DNA of 37,238 nucleotides from JAFASC01 sp036265935 (lineage in GTDB: Bacteria > Pseudomonadota > Alphaproteobacteria > Rhizobiales > Beijerinckiaceae), in contig DATAOB010000056.1 of NCBI GenBank assembly GCA_036265935.1, forward strand, positions 1 to 37,238, read 5' to 3'. The notes beneath the pieces were generated by a model that did no database searches, was not told the DNA's origin, and worked only from the letters and a program-made list of their open reading frames with translations. Position 1 is the first letter of the stretch. The number at the start of each line of letters is the position of its first letter. This document shows positions 23,494 to 31,368 of this stretch, piece by piece. The position numbers and the translations under genes were made by a program.

Positions 23494-24249
23494 TCAAGCC
23501 TCCGTCGAGAACTGAGCGTGGCCGGTCATGAATGAATTTTCACGGCTGCAAATCCATAGCATCGCCTGCACGATTTCTTCCGGCCGCGCGAAACGTCGCA
23601 TCGGCATGTTCGACACAATGCGCAGCGTGGCAGCTTCAGCGCCGCCGCGCATCTGATCGAGCATGCCAGTGAGCATATGCGTTTCGGCGAAAGCCGGGCA
23701 GATCGCGTTGATGCGAATGCTCTTGCGCGCATATTCGCCGGCAGCACTCTTTGTGAGGCCGATCACGGCATGTTTGGCGGCGGAATAGGCGGCGAGCAGC
23801 GGGGCGCCGACAACGCCTGCAACGGATGAGACGTTGAGAATTGCGCCGGCATTCTGCCGCTCCATTATGGGGAGTTGATGTTTCATTGCGAGGAATACGC
23901 CAAAGACATTCACTGCTAGCATCCGTTGCATGGTGGCGTTATCAGTCTCGGTGATTTTCGTGAATGCGTGCGCGACGCCAGCATTGTTAATCGCAACATC
24001 GAGGCGACCGTACGCGTCAAGAGCGCGGGCGAGTAGGCGGTGATGCGCTTCCTCCTGGCTCACGTCGCCGGGTTCAGTGAGCACCTCCGAGGCGCCCAGC
24101 GTCGCTTTCAACGCCTCCAGCTTTTCTGCATCGAGATCGCATAATACGAGCTTCGCGCCCGCACGCGCAAACTCCGCCGCGGCGACGCGGCCGAACCCGC
24201 CGGCTGCACCCGTGATGAGCACGACCTGACCGGAATAGTCGAACTGCAT
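23494..24249 (-). CDS. SDR family oxidoreductase with frameshifted C-terminus
   Basis: The 251-residue classical SDR binds NAD(P) through TGAAGGFGR near residues 14-22, has NNAGVAH, the catalytic serine in NVSSVAG and the pair in YSAAKHA. Its substrate is unknown. The encoded C-terminus reads MTGHAQFSTEA, whereas the family ends with a VDGG motif. One frame over, the same bases read VLDGGLSAV and stop at 23483-23485. A single lost base after the CAG codon (near 23509) therefore explains the odd tail, and the intended gene would be 23483-24249. The core enzyme is intact, so it may still work. Its ATG overlaps by one base the stop of the upstream SDR gene, so the two are cotranslated. Confidence 0.85.
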   Translation of the reverse strand: MQFDYSGQVVLITGAAGGFGRVAAAEFARAGAKLVLCDLDAEKLEALKATLGASEVLTEPGDVSQEEAHHRLLARALDAYGRLDVAINNAGVAHAFTKITETDNATMQRMLAVNVFGVFLAMKHQLPIMERQNAGAILNVSSVAGVVGAPLLAAYSAAKHAVIGLTKSAAGEYARKSIRINAICPAFAETHMLTGMLDQMRGGAEAATLRIVSNMPMRRFARPEEIVQAMLWICSRENSFMTGHAQFSTEA

Positions 24250-25184
24250 CAGACGCGCTCGCGCGCTCTAAGCGACACGCCGGCGGCGCGCGCCGCAGTC
24301 TCGACGAATTTGTTGGTCTGCTGGAACGCGCCGGTGAGCATTTTCTGCCGCGACGGGTCCGAAATCTCATCGAAGCGCGCCGCAACCTCTTCGGGCGTGC
24401 GCTCGCTCGCCGGAATGTGGATGCCTTCTGTCTCATAGATCAGCGTGCGGGCGAACCCGCCGGCCCCAGCGCAAAGGATGACGCGGGAAGGCGCGTCCTC
24501 GCTGACGAGATAGAGGAGGCCGGGCGTGATTGACTCCGGCGTCATCAGCGCCAGCGCGTCAGGCGGGATGAGGTCCTCGGTCATGCGCGTAGCCGCCGTC
24601 GGGGACAGCACATTGACGCGGATGTTGTTCCGCTCGCCTTCGAGGTGCAGCACGTTCATGAGGCCAACCAGCGCCATCTTGGCGGCGCCGTAATTCGACT
24701 GGCCAAAATTGCCGTAGATGCCGGAGGAGGAGGAGGTGAAAACGACGCGCCCGTAATTCTGCGCGCGCATGATCTCCCATACCGCCTTCGTGCAAACGAC
24801 GCTGCCCCACAGATGCACGTCGAGCACGGTGCGGAAAGCGGCAAGCTCCATTTTCGCAAACGATTTGTCGCGCAGGATGCCCGCATTGTTGACGAGAATG
24901 TCGACGCGGCCCCACTTCGCTATGGTTTGATCGACCATGTCCTGTACAGCGACCAAATCGCTGACGTTCGCGCCGTTGGCGATCGCCTCGCCGCCCTGCG
25001 CTTTGATCTCCTCAACCACCTTCTCCGCCGCTTCCGAAGAGCCGCCGGTGCCGTCGCGGCGGGCGCCGAGATCGTTGACCACCACCTTGGCGCCGCGGGC
25101 GGCGAGGCCGAGCGCGTGGGCGCGGCCCAATCCATTGCCGGCGCCGGTGACGATCGCCACCCTGCCGTCGAACCGAATTGTCAT
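24249..25184 (-). CDS. SDR of the (3R)-hydroxyacyl-CoA dehydrogenase / MFE-2-like type
   Basis: The 311-residue protein begins MTIRFDGRVAIVTGAGNGLGRAHAL and then VVNDLGARRDGTG, the cofactor-binding pattern of the dehydrogenase part of peroxisomal multifunctional enzyme 2. NNAGILRDKSF, SSSSGIYGNFGQSNYGAAK (Ser, Tyr, Lys active site) and a C-terminal extension with TPEEVAARFDEISD also fit that group. It probably oxidises or reduces a hydroxyacyl-CoA in lipid or steroid-like breakdown; the substrate is inferred. The start at 25184 has GGAG upstream. It shares one base with the second SDR gene, which suggests consecutive steps in one pathway. Confidence 0.88.
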   Translation of the reverse strand: MTIRFDGRVAIVTGAGNGLGRAHALGLAARGAKVVVNDLGARRDGTGGSSEAAEKVVEEIKAQGGEAIANGANVSDLVAVQDMVDQTIAKWGRVDILVNNAGILRDKSFAKMELAAFRTVLDVHLWGSVVCTKAVWEIMRAQNYGRVVFTSSSSGIYGNFGQSNYGAAKMALVGLMNVLHLEGERNNIRVNVLSPTAATRMTEDLIPPDALALMTPESITPGLLYLVSEDAPSRVILCAGAGGFARTLIYETEGIHIPASERTPEEVAARFDEISDPSRQKMLTGAFQQTNKFVETAARAAGVSLRARERV

Positions 25185-25397
25185 TGCCGATATCTCCGTT
25201 TTCGTGAACGGCGAGCTATCCCACACTCGCTGCGGCGTCGAGAGGTTGGCAGGCAGGCCCAACCGCCATCTGCTCGATTCTTAGGCAGCGCCGCCGGGAC
25301 GTCTCTCTCGGCCTGCGGTCACGGCTGCCGCCCCTTCCGGCACTTCCCTCTGGTACATTGCTTGCTAATCTATCAGGAGAGGAGAGCTTAGCCGCTA

Positions 25398-26927
25398 ATG
25401 CCGTGTTTCGACGAGATGACGCTGCCCGATGGCTCCATTCGGGATGTCTATCAGCGCGTCGCTCGTTGGCTCTCCGATTCCCCGGCCGAGCTGCTCGAAT
25501 CGCGCCGCTCGCAGGCCGAGCTTCTGTTCCGGCGCATCGGCATCACCTTCGCGGTCTATGGCGATAAGGATGCCGCCGAGCGGCTGATCCCGTTCGACAT
25601 CATTCCGCGCATGATTTCGCGGGCCGAGTGGACGAAGCTCGAAGCCGGTCTCATCCAGCGCGTCAAGGCGCTGAACATGTTCCTCGCCGATATTTACGGC
25701 AATCGCGAAATTCTCACGGCAGGCAAGATCCCCGCCGATCTCGTCTACCGCAATGCCTATTTCCGGCCGGAGATGAGCGGGCGGCGCGTGCCGCACGACA
25801 TTTATGTCCACATCGCCGGGATCGACATCGTGCGCGTCGACGACAACAAGTTCTACGTCCTCGAGGACAATGCCCGCACGCCGTCCGGGGTCTCCTACAT
25901 GCTGGAAAATCGCGAGGTGATGATCCGCCTCGCGCCCGATCTCTTCGCCGAGCACCGCGTCGCGCCGGTCGAGAACTATCCCGACGCGCTTCTTGCAACG
26001 CTGCGCTCGGTTGCGCCGGGCACCGCCAGTTCGGAGCCGACGATCGCGCTGCTGACGCCGGGGCAATTCAATTCCGCCTATTACGAGCATTCGTTCCTGG
26101 CCGACAAGCTCGGCATCGAGCTCGTCGAAGGGCGCGATCTCCTTGTGCGAGACGACATCGTCTACATGCGCACCACCGAAGGGCCGCGCCGCGTCGATGT
26201 GATCTATCGGCGCATCGACGACGATTTCCTCGATCCGCTCGCCTTCCGTCCGGATTCGGTTCTCGGTGTCCCCGGCCTCGTCAGCGCTTATCTTGCCGGC
26301 AATATCACGCTTGCCAATGCTATCGGCACGGGCATTGCCGATGACAAGGCGATCTACACCTACGTGCCCGACATCATCGAATTTTATCTCGGCGAGAAGC
26401 CGCTACTTCAGAACGTACCGACTTGGCGCTGCCGCGAAACCGATGCGCTCGCTTATGTGCAGGAGCATTTGAGCGAGCTCGTTGTGAAGGAGGTGAACGG
26501 ATCGGGCGGTTACGGCATGCTCGTCGGTCCGCACGCGACGTCCGAGCAGATCTCGCTCTTCAGCAAGAAGCTTGCGGCGGACCCCCAAAACTTCATCGCA
26601 CAGCCGACGCTCGCATTGTCGACATGCCCCGCGTCGTTCTCGCACGGCGTTGCGCCGCGTCATGTTGATCTTAGGCCTTTTATCCTCTCTGGTGCCGATA
26701 AGGTTCGCGTGGTCCCGGGCGGGCTCACGCGCGTCGCGTTGAAGGAAGGCTCGCTCGTCGTCAATTCCAGTCAGGGTGGCGGCACCAAGGATACTTGGAT
26801 CGTCGAGGACGACCTGTTCGACGTGACCGGCGAAGCAAGCCAGAACCGTTATGTCGGAGGCAGCCAGTCGCAGACCCAGTCGCAGGGTTTCGGCGCCGGC
26901 CAAAGCCAGTCGCAGAGCCAGGGCTGA
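25398..26927 (+). CDS. Circularly permuted ATP-grasp (type 2) family protein
   Basis: The 509-residue protein matches the circularly permuted ATP-grasp family (DUF404/DUF407 type): MPCFDEMTLPDGSIRDVYQR at the N-terminus, RAEWTKLEAGLIQRVKALN, the acidic IDIVRVDDNKFYVLEDNARTPSG, ELVEGRDLLVRDD, and VVKEVNGSGGYGMLVGP, the lysine/glycine-rich nucleotide loop. Such enzymes form amide or ester bonds with ATP and are thought to act on peptides together with the next two genes. The final 20 residues are a Gln/Ser low-complexity tail made of short near-repeats, outside the catalytic domain. An AGGAGAGGAGAG stretch precedes the ATG. The alpha-E gene follows after six bases. Confidence 0.92.
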   Translation: MPCFDEMTLPDGSIRDVYQRVARWLSDSPAELLESRRSQAELLFRRIGITFAVYGDKDAAERLIPFDIIPRMISRAEWTKLEAGLIQRVKALNMFLADIYGNREILTAGKIPADLVYRNAYFRPEMSGRRVPHDIYVHIAGIDIVRVDDNKFYVLEDNARTPSGVSYMLENREVMIRLAPDLFAEHRVAPVENYPDALLATLRSVAPGTASSEPTIALLTPGQFNSAYYEHSFLADKLGIELVEGRDLLVRDDIVYMRTTEGPRRVDVIYRRIDDDFLDPLAFRPDSVLGVPGLVSAYLAGNITLANAIGTGIADDKAIYTYVPDIIEFYLGEKPLLQNVPTWRCRETDALAYVQEHLSELVVKEVNGSGGYGMLVGPHATSEQISLFSKKLAADPQNFIAQPTLALSTCPASFSHGVAPRHVDLRPFILSGADKVRVVPGGLTRVALKEGSLVVNSSQGGGTKDTWIVEDDLFDVTGEASQNRYVGGSQSQTQSQGFGAGQSQSQSQG

Positions 26928-26933
26928 TCGCGC

Positions 26934-27887
26934 GTGCTCGCCCGCACCGCGGACAATCTTTACTGGCTGTCGCGGTACATGGAGCGCGCCGATTTCCTTG
27001 CCCGCATCATCGAGGCGACGCAGCGCCTTGCCTCCGTGCCGCGCGCTTCAGTCAAGGACGAGACCGAATGGGAAAGCGCGCTGATCGCCGCAGGCGCCGA
27101 AGAAACTTTCCATGCCCACCACAATATTGCGGATGAGCCCAATGTCGTGCGTTTTCTGGCCTTTTCCGAGGACAATCCGTCGTCGATCCGCAATTGCATC
27201 GAATATGCTCGCACCAACGCGCGCGCCGTGCGTACGGCACTCACGGCGGAAATGTGGGACGCGATCAACAGCGCCTGGCTCGATCTGCAGAACTTCAATG
27301 GCCAGGGCGGTGCTGCGCATGATCGCGAGGAGACGTCGCGCTTCCTCGAATTTGCCAAGGCGACATCGCTCGTCTTCGACGGCTCGGCCTACCGCACCAT
27401 GCTGCGCAACGATGCCTACTGGTTCTCGCGCGTCGGCCTTTACATCGAGCGCGCCGACAATACGGCGCGCATTCTCGACGTGAAATATCACGTGCTTTTG
27501 CCGGAAACTGAATCGGTCGGCGGCTCGTTGGATTACTATCAATGGACGGCGCTCTTGCGCTCGGTCTCGGCACTGACCGCCTATCGCTGGATTTACCGCG
27601 AGAGCGTGCAGCCCTGGCTTGTTGCCGATCTTTTGATTTTGAAACAGGAGATGCCGCGATCGCTGCTTGCCTGCTACGACAATCTTGTGCGCTTTCTCGA
27701 CGAGATCGGTCAGGCCTACGGCCAGCAAGGACCGGGGCAGCGTCATGCGCGCCAGGTGATGCGGCGGCTCGAACAGGCCTCTATCAAGGATATTTTTCAG
27801 AGCGGCCTGCACGAGTTCCTGACCGAATTTGTCGAGGACAATAGTCGCCTTGGCGACATTCTCGCCCAGCAATATCTTCTGAACTGA
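26934..27887 (+). CDS. Alpha-E domain-containing protein
   Basis: The 317-residue, almost entirely helical protein starts at a GTG (26934) with MLARTADNLYWLSRYMERAD, the diagnostic opening of the alpha-E (DUF403) family. RNDAYWFSRVGLYIERADN repeats the same motif in the middle, and QDIF-like segments close the protein (SIKDIFQSGLHEFL). The family has no known enzymatic activity. It is nearly always encoded between a circularly permuted ATP-grasp and a transglutaminase-like gene, as here, and has been proposed to form a peptide synthesis or modification module with them. Spacing is six bases from the ATP-grasp and two bases to the transglutaminase gene, an operon. Confidence 0.94.
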   Translation: MLARTADNLYWLSRYMERADFLARIIEATQRLASVPRASVKDETEWESALIAAGAEETFHAHHNIADEPNVVRFLAFSEDNPSSIRNCIEYARTNARAVRTALTAEMWDAINSAWLDLQNFNGQGGAAHDREETSRFLEFAKATSLVFDGSAYRTMLRNDAYWFSRVGLYIERADNTARILDVKYHVLLPETESVGGSLDYYQWTALLRSVSALTAYRWIYRESVQPWLVADLLILKQEMPRSLLACYDNLVRFLDEIGQAYGQQGPGQRHARQVMRRLEQASIKDIFQSGLHEFLTEFVEDNSRLGDILAQQYLLN

Positions 27888-27889
27888 CG

Positions 27890-28702
27890 ATGCGTCTCGT
27901 CGTCCGCCACGAGATAGCATGGACCTGGGACACGCCGCCGCGCTCAGTCCTCGAGCATCTGCGGATCGAACCGCGCAATCATGAAGGCCAACACGTCATC
28001 AATTGGCGCATGGATGTCGAGCCGGATGGTCACAGGCGCATGAGCGAAGATGCTTTCGGCAATGCATTCGATTCGCTGACGGTGCGGGGTCCGCTGGCCG
28101 CGCTGACGGTGCGTGCCGACGGCGAGGTCGAGACGTTCGACACGACCGGCATCGTGCGCTACTCGATCGAGCGGTTCCCGCCGGAACTCTTCCTGCGCGA
28201 GAGCCCGCTGACTGCGGCCGATCCCGGCTTGCGCGACTTTGCCGACGCGGCAGGTGGCGGGGAAAGCACGCCTCTGGCCCGGGCGCATGCGCTGATGGAC
28301 GCGCTGCACGAGCGGCTCGATCATGCGGCTTGCCGCGAGGATCATTTCACCGGCGCGGCGAAGACGCTGGCCAATGGGCGCGGCCATTCCCGCGACTTCG
28401 CACATGTCTTCATCGCCGGCGCGCGCCATCTCGGCATTCCCGCACGCATCGCCGTCGGCCATGTTTTCGAACAAGGTATGGAAGAGCGCGCCTGCATGCA
28501 CGGCTGGGCGGAAGCCCATATCGACGGCATCGGCTGGATCGGCTTCGATCCCGTCATCGGCCGCTGTCCCGAAGGCGCGCACATTCGCGTGGCGGTCGGC
28601 ACCGATGCCATCGAAGCTCTGCCCGTGCGCGGCACCCATCATGGCGGAGCGGGCGAAAAGATCGTGCATCACGTTGCCGTGCGCGAGGCCAGCGGCCGGT
28701 AG
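27890..28702 (+). CDS. Transglutaminase-like protein lacking the catalytic cysteine
   Basis: The 270-residue protein has the two-part layout of bacterial transglutaminase-like proteins: an N-terminal beta domain (LRIEPRNHEGQHVINWRMDV) and a papain-like core with GRGHSRDFAHVFIAGARHLGIP, HGWAEAHIDGIGWIGFDP and RVAVGTDA. In the family the core normally reads GVCQDFAH with the nucleophile cysteine. Here Ser167 (codon TCC at 28388-28390) stands in that place, while His204 and Asp220 of the triad remain. As read it should not form a thioester, so it may be an inactive binding subunit, a serine-using variant, or a loss of function. It is the third gene of the ATP-grasp/alpha-E operon, two bases downstream. 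Confidence 0.88.
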   Translation: MRLVVRHEIAWTWDTPPRSVLEHLRIEPRNHEGQHVINWRMDVEPDGHRRMSEDAFGNAFDSLTVRGPLAALTVRADGEVETFDTTGIVRYSIERFPPELFLRESPLTAADPGLRDFADAAGGGESTPLARAHALMDALHERLDHAACREDHFTGAAKTLANGRGHSRDFAHVFIAGARHLGIPARIAVGHVFEQGMEERACMHGWAEAHIDGIGWIGFDPVIGRCPEGAHIRVAVGTDAIEALPVRGTHHGGAGEKIVHHVAVREASGR

Positions 28703-28790
28703 CGCCTCAAATTAATTTGCGTGCCCTTACCGCGCTGGCACTCGCCCTTGCCCGCTGGTATATGTCTGACGCAAAGCACCGGAGCGGGCG

Positions 28791-29078
28791 ATGCAGGATG
28801 ACATTCGGCAGAGCGAAAAGGGCGGCAACACCGCCTATCTAAATCTCGGCATCTGGTATGAGGAAGCGACCGGCCACATTCACATGACGCTGCCTAATTC
28901 AGGATGGTTTCATACCACGGTGAACAACGAAGTCGGCAGCAAGAGATATCATCCGAATCTGTTCTGGAAACTCGCGCGTGCTTTGAAAGTAGCTGGCGCT
29001 CCGCACCCTGACCTAGTGGACGTGGATGCCGAGATGTTAGCGGGCGACAAGACGGCCGGCTCATCCGGAGCCGTTTGA
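28791..29078 (+). CDS. Small hypothetical protein
   Basis: The 95-residue protein has a GGAG ribosome site about eight bases before its ATG, in a gene-sized frame with coding-like third positions. It contains an aromatic and histidine-rich middle (NLGIWYEEATGHIHMTLPN, then GWFHTTVNNEVGSKRYHPN) and an FWKLARAL helix. No signal peptide or membrane segment is seen. I do not recognise the family. It is 88 bases past the transglutaminase gene and about 60 bases before the Lrp-type domain gene, so it could be the tail of that operon or a separate unit. Confidence 0.6.
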   Translation: MQDDIRQSEKGGNTAYLNLGIWYEEATGHIHMTLPNSGWFHTTVNNEVGSKRYHPNLFWKLARALKVAGAPHPDLVDVDAEMLAGDKTAGSSGAV

Positions 29079-29137
29079 CGCGCCTCACGTTAGGCGGCAT
29101 TTTGCCGCCGCGATCCCAGCACCCGAGCGCCACAGCG

Positions 29138-29374
29138 ATGCAAACCTTCTTCGTCGAAATCAAATGCGCGCTCGGCAAGACCTACGCGGTCGCCAGCGCG
29201 CTTGCCGAAGCGGAGATCGCTTCCGAAATCTATTCGATCGCCGGCGACTTCGACATATTGGCAAAATTCTATGTCGACAAGGACATCGATATCGGCCATT
29301 TCGTCGGCGAGAAGGTGCAGACAATTCCCGGCATCGTGGACACGCGCACCGTCATCACCTTCAAGGCCTTCTAG
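29138..29374 (+). CDS. Stand-alone Lrp/AsnC ligand-binding (RAM) domain protein
   Basis: The 78-residue protein starts MQTFFVEIKCALGKTYAVA and continues IYSIAGDFDILAKFYVD and TIPGIVDTRTVITFKAF. This is the C-terminal effector-binding and oligomerisation fold of Lrp/AsnC regulators (RAM/AsnC_trans_reg) without the DNA-binding helix-turn-helix. Such single-domain members are common in alphaproteobacteria and are thought to bind amino acids and perhaps partner with full regulators. The start at 29138 is chosen because it matches the family N-terminus; an in-frame TTG at 29075 overlapping the previous stop is possible. The Ivy-type gene follows 17 bases downstream. Confidence 0.88.
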   Translation: MQTFFVEIKCALGKTYAVASALAEAEIASEIYSIAGDFDILAKFYVDKDIDIGHFVGEKVQTIPGIVDTRTVITFKAF

Positions 29375-29391
29375 CTTCGCGGAGATAAGAA

Positions 29392-29793
29392 ATGCGGCGG
29401 TTTGCTATGGTAGTGCTGCTCGCTTGCGCGCCCTGCTTCGGTGCGCATGCTCAAGACCAGGATCTATCTGAGGCGTTGAAGAAGCCCGCCTATAAGGCGG
29501 CCTGGAACGCGATGCTCAAGGGCCAAAAGGTGCCCGCCTGGCTCACCAAGTTCACCAAGACCGGCGACGGCGTGGTAATCCCTTCCGCCATGGTCGAAAT
29601 CGACGGCCGCCTTTACGAGGCCGATCACGTCTGCCAGCCGCATAATTGCGCCGGCAATGAGTTCGAGGTTCTGTTCGCTCCCGAAGGCGCACAGGCCTGG
29701 GGCGCGCTGGTCACGAACGCCAGGCCGCCGCGGTTCTTTGGCGCACCCAATCCTAAACAGAAGCAGGCGCTCCAAGATCAACTGAAGCAATGA
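29392..29793 (+). CDS. Ivy-type inhibitor of vertebrate lysozyme family protein
   Basis: The 133-residue exported protein begins MRRFAMVVLLACAPCFGAHA, a signal peptide, then DLSEALKKPAYKAAWNAMLKG, PAWLTKF, and the disulfide loop CQPHNC, which corresponds to the CKPHxC lysozyme-blocking loop of Ivy proteins. It ends with an acidic/aromatic FGAPNPKQKQ tail. Ivy proteins are periplasmic and block c-type lysozymes, or restrain the cell's own lytic enzymes. The start has GGAG about seven bases upstream. Its stop touches an ATG overlap (ATGA at 29790-29793) with the copper-chaperone frame, though a better start for that gene lies 24 bases later. Confidence 0.82.
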   Translation: MRRFAMVVLLACAPCFGAHAQDQDLSEALKKPAYKAAWNAMLKGQKVPAWLTKFTKTGDGVVIPSAMVEIDGRLYEADHVCQPHNCAGNEFEVLFAPEGAQAWGALVTNARPPRFFGAPNPKQKQALQDQLKQ

Positions 29794-29813
29794 ATGGCGG
29801 AGGACCGCACGAC

Positions 29814-30326
29814 ATGACGCGTTGGCGCCCGACCGATCCTCGCACCCTGGCGACGGGCGCGATCATGGCGCTCTACACTATCTTCTTGAATGGCGTGCTG
29901 GCGCCTCGTCCCGCGGCGGCCGCGGAGGTGATCAAGGCCGGCGCTTTGCAGATCGAGGCGCCATGGCTGCGCGCCACGCCCGGCGGTGCCAAGGTCGGGG
30001 CTGGCTATCTGCGCATCACCAATACGGGGAACGAGCCCGACCGGCTTATTAGCGTGAGCATGCCGCTCGCGGGGCGCGGCGAGGTGCACGAGATGACGAT
30101 CGAAAACGGCGTCATGAAGATGCACGGGCTCGGTGAGGGCTTGACCATCGAGCCGGGCAAGAGCGTGGGGCTCAAGCCCGGCGGCTATCACCTGATGTTC
30201 CTCGATATGAAGGGCGCGCTGAAACAGGGCGACACCGAGCCGGTGACGCTCACCTTCGCGAAGGCAGGCAGCGTGACCGTGCCGTTCCCGGTGCAGGGGG
30301 TCGGCGCCGGCGCACCACATATGTGA
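29814..30326 (+). CDS. PCu(A)C copper chaperone
   Basis: The protein (about 170 residues) has a short membrane-like leader ending PRPAAAAEV, then the PCu(A)C beta-sandwich: IEAPWLRATPGGAKVGAGYLR, the copper motif HEMTIENGVMKM and YHLMFLDMKGAL, giving the H...M...HxM ligand set. These periplasmic proteins deliver Cu(I) to the CuA site of cytochrome c oxidase. Here it stands just before the oxidase operon (88 bases), so it probably serves that enzyme. The ATG at 29814 is chosen because GGAGGA lies nine bases upstream; an earlier ATG at 29790 overlaps the Ivy stop but lacks a ribosome site. Confidence 0.92.
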   Translation: MTRWRPTDPRTLATGAIMALYTIFLNGVLAPRPAAAAEVIKAGALQIEAPWLRATPGGAKVGAGYLRITNTGNEPDRLISVSMPLAGRGEVHEMTIENGVMKMHGLGEGLTIEPGKSVGLKPGGYHLMFLDMKGALKQGDTEPVTLTFAKAGSVTVPFPVQGVGAGAPHM

Positions 30327-30413
30327 ATCGGCGACGAACGATGTAGGCGCCTGCGGGAACGAAAGCCCGGCGGGCCTCGTTGCGCGGACGAGGCAGCGAG
30401 AGCAGCCCGAAAG

Positions 30414-31367
30414 ATGTCTGCGCCCCTCAATTATCTCACGAGCCACGGCGCGCGCGCCGACATGATCCTGCCGCTCACCCGGGGCGTGCTGATCATTTCC
30501 ATTATCGTCATTCTCATCGTCTGCGGTTTGCTCGCGGCGGCGATTTTCCGCCGGCGGCCGGTCGAGGCGCCTGGCGCCGATCCACGCGGCCTGCTGTTTC
30601 GCCCCCGTGGCGGCCTCACCTTTGTCTATGTCGGGGTCGGCATTTCGACGCTGGTGCTCGTCGCCACGACGATTCGGACGATGAAGACGCTCGCCGACGT
30701 CGTGTCGCCGCCGCGCGAGGCGAAGCTCACGATCGAAGTCACCGGCCACCAATGGTGGTGGGAGGCGCGCTACTTCTCCGAAAAGCCGGCCGAAATTTTC
30801 ACGACCGCGAACGAGATTCACATTCCGGCCGGCGAGCCGGTGCGCTTCAAGCTGATCGGCGGCGACGTCATCCATTCGTTCTGGGTGCCGGCGCTCGCCG
30901 GCAAGACCGATACGATCCCGGGCCAGACCAACATCACCTGGCTGCAGGCCGAGAGACCCGGCGTCTATCGCGGCCAGTGCACGGAATATTGCGGCAAGCA
31001 GCACGCCAACATGGCCTTCTTTGTCGTCGCCGACGAGCCGGCGCGGTTCGAAGAATGGCGGCAAAAGCAGATCGCGCCGGCGGCGCCATCGGCAGATGTT
31101 GCGCAAGGGCTCTCCGCTTTCCAGACGCGCTGCGGCGCCTGCCACACCGTGCGCGGCACGCCGGCCGGGGGCAAGGTCGGTCCCGATCTCACCCACGTGA
31201 TGAGCCGCGGCACCATCGCTGCCGGCACGCTACCGAACACGCCCGGACACCTTACCGGCTGGATCGCCAATCCGCAGGGGGTGAAGCCCGGCAATCACAT
31301 GCCGCAGATCGACATGTCGGGCGCCGATCTCAACGCGATCCGCACGTTCCTCCAGACGCTCGGCTGA
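30414..31367 (+). CDS. Cytochrome c oxidase subunit II with fused cytochrome c domain (CoxM-like)
   Basis: The 317-residue subunit has two N-terminal membrane helices (about 22-45 and 68-88), the cupredoxin domain with GHQWWWEARY, and the CuA ligands His154, Cys189, Glu191, Cys193, His197 and Met200 in CTEYCGKQHANM. A C-terminal cytochrome c domain follows with CGACHT (Cys240, Cys243, His244) and a methionine in GNHMPQIDM. This CuA plus cytochrome c fusion is typical of caa3-type oxidases and of the Bradyrhizobium coxM product. It accepts electrons from soluble cytochrome c and passes them to subunit I. One base separates it from the subunit I start. Nothing in the sequence shows the inducing condition. 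Confidence 0.95.
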   Translation: MSAPLNYLTSHGARADMILPLTRGVLIISIIVILIVCGLLAAAIFRRRPVEAPGADPRGLLFRPRGGLTFVYVGVGISTLVLVATTIRTMKTLADVVSPPREAKLTIEVTGHQWWWEARYFSEKPAEIFTTANEIHIPAGEPVRFKLIGGDVIHSFWVPALAGKTDTIPGQTNITWLQAERPGVYRGQCTEYCGKQHANMAFFVVADEPARFEEWRQKQIAPAAPSADVAQGLSAFQTRCGACHTVRGTPAGGKVGPDLTHVMSRGTIAAGTLPNTPGHLTGWIANPQGVKPGNHMPQIDMSGADLNAIRTFLQTLG

Positions 31368-31368
31368 C

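Noticed and set aside
29075..29137. Extended N-terminus for the Lrp-type domain protein from a TTG at 29075
   Set aside because: Residues before MQTFFVEIK do not resemble the family, so the start at 29138 is preferred.
29778..31196. A 472-codon minus-strand frame opposite the copper chaperone and oxidase subunit II
   Set aside because: It is a mirror of two well-recognised genes, with no conserved motif or ribosome site.
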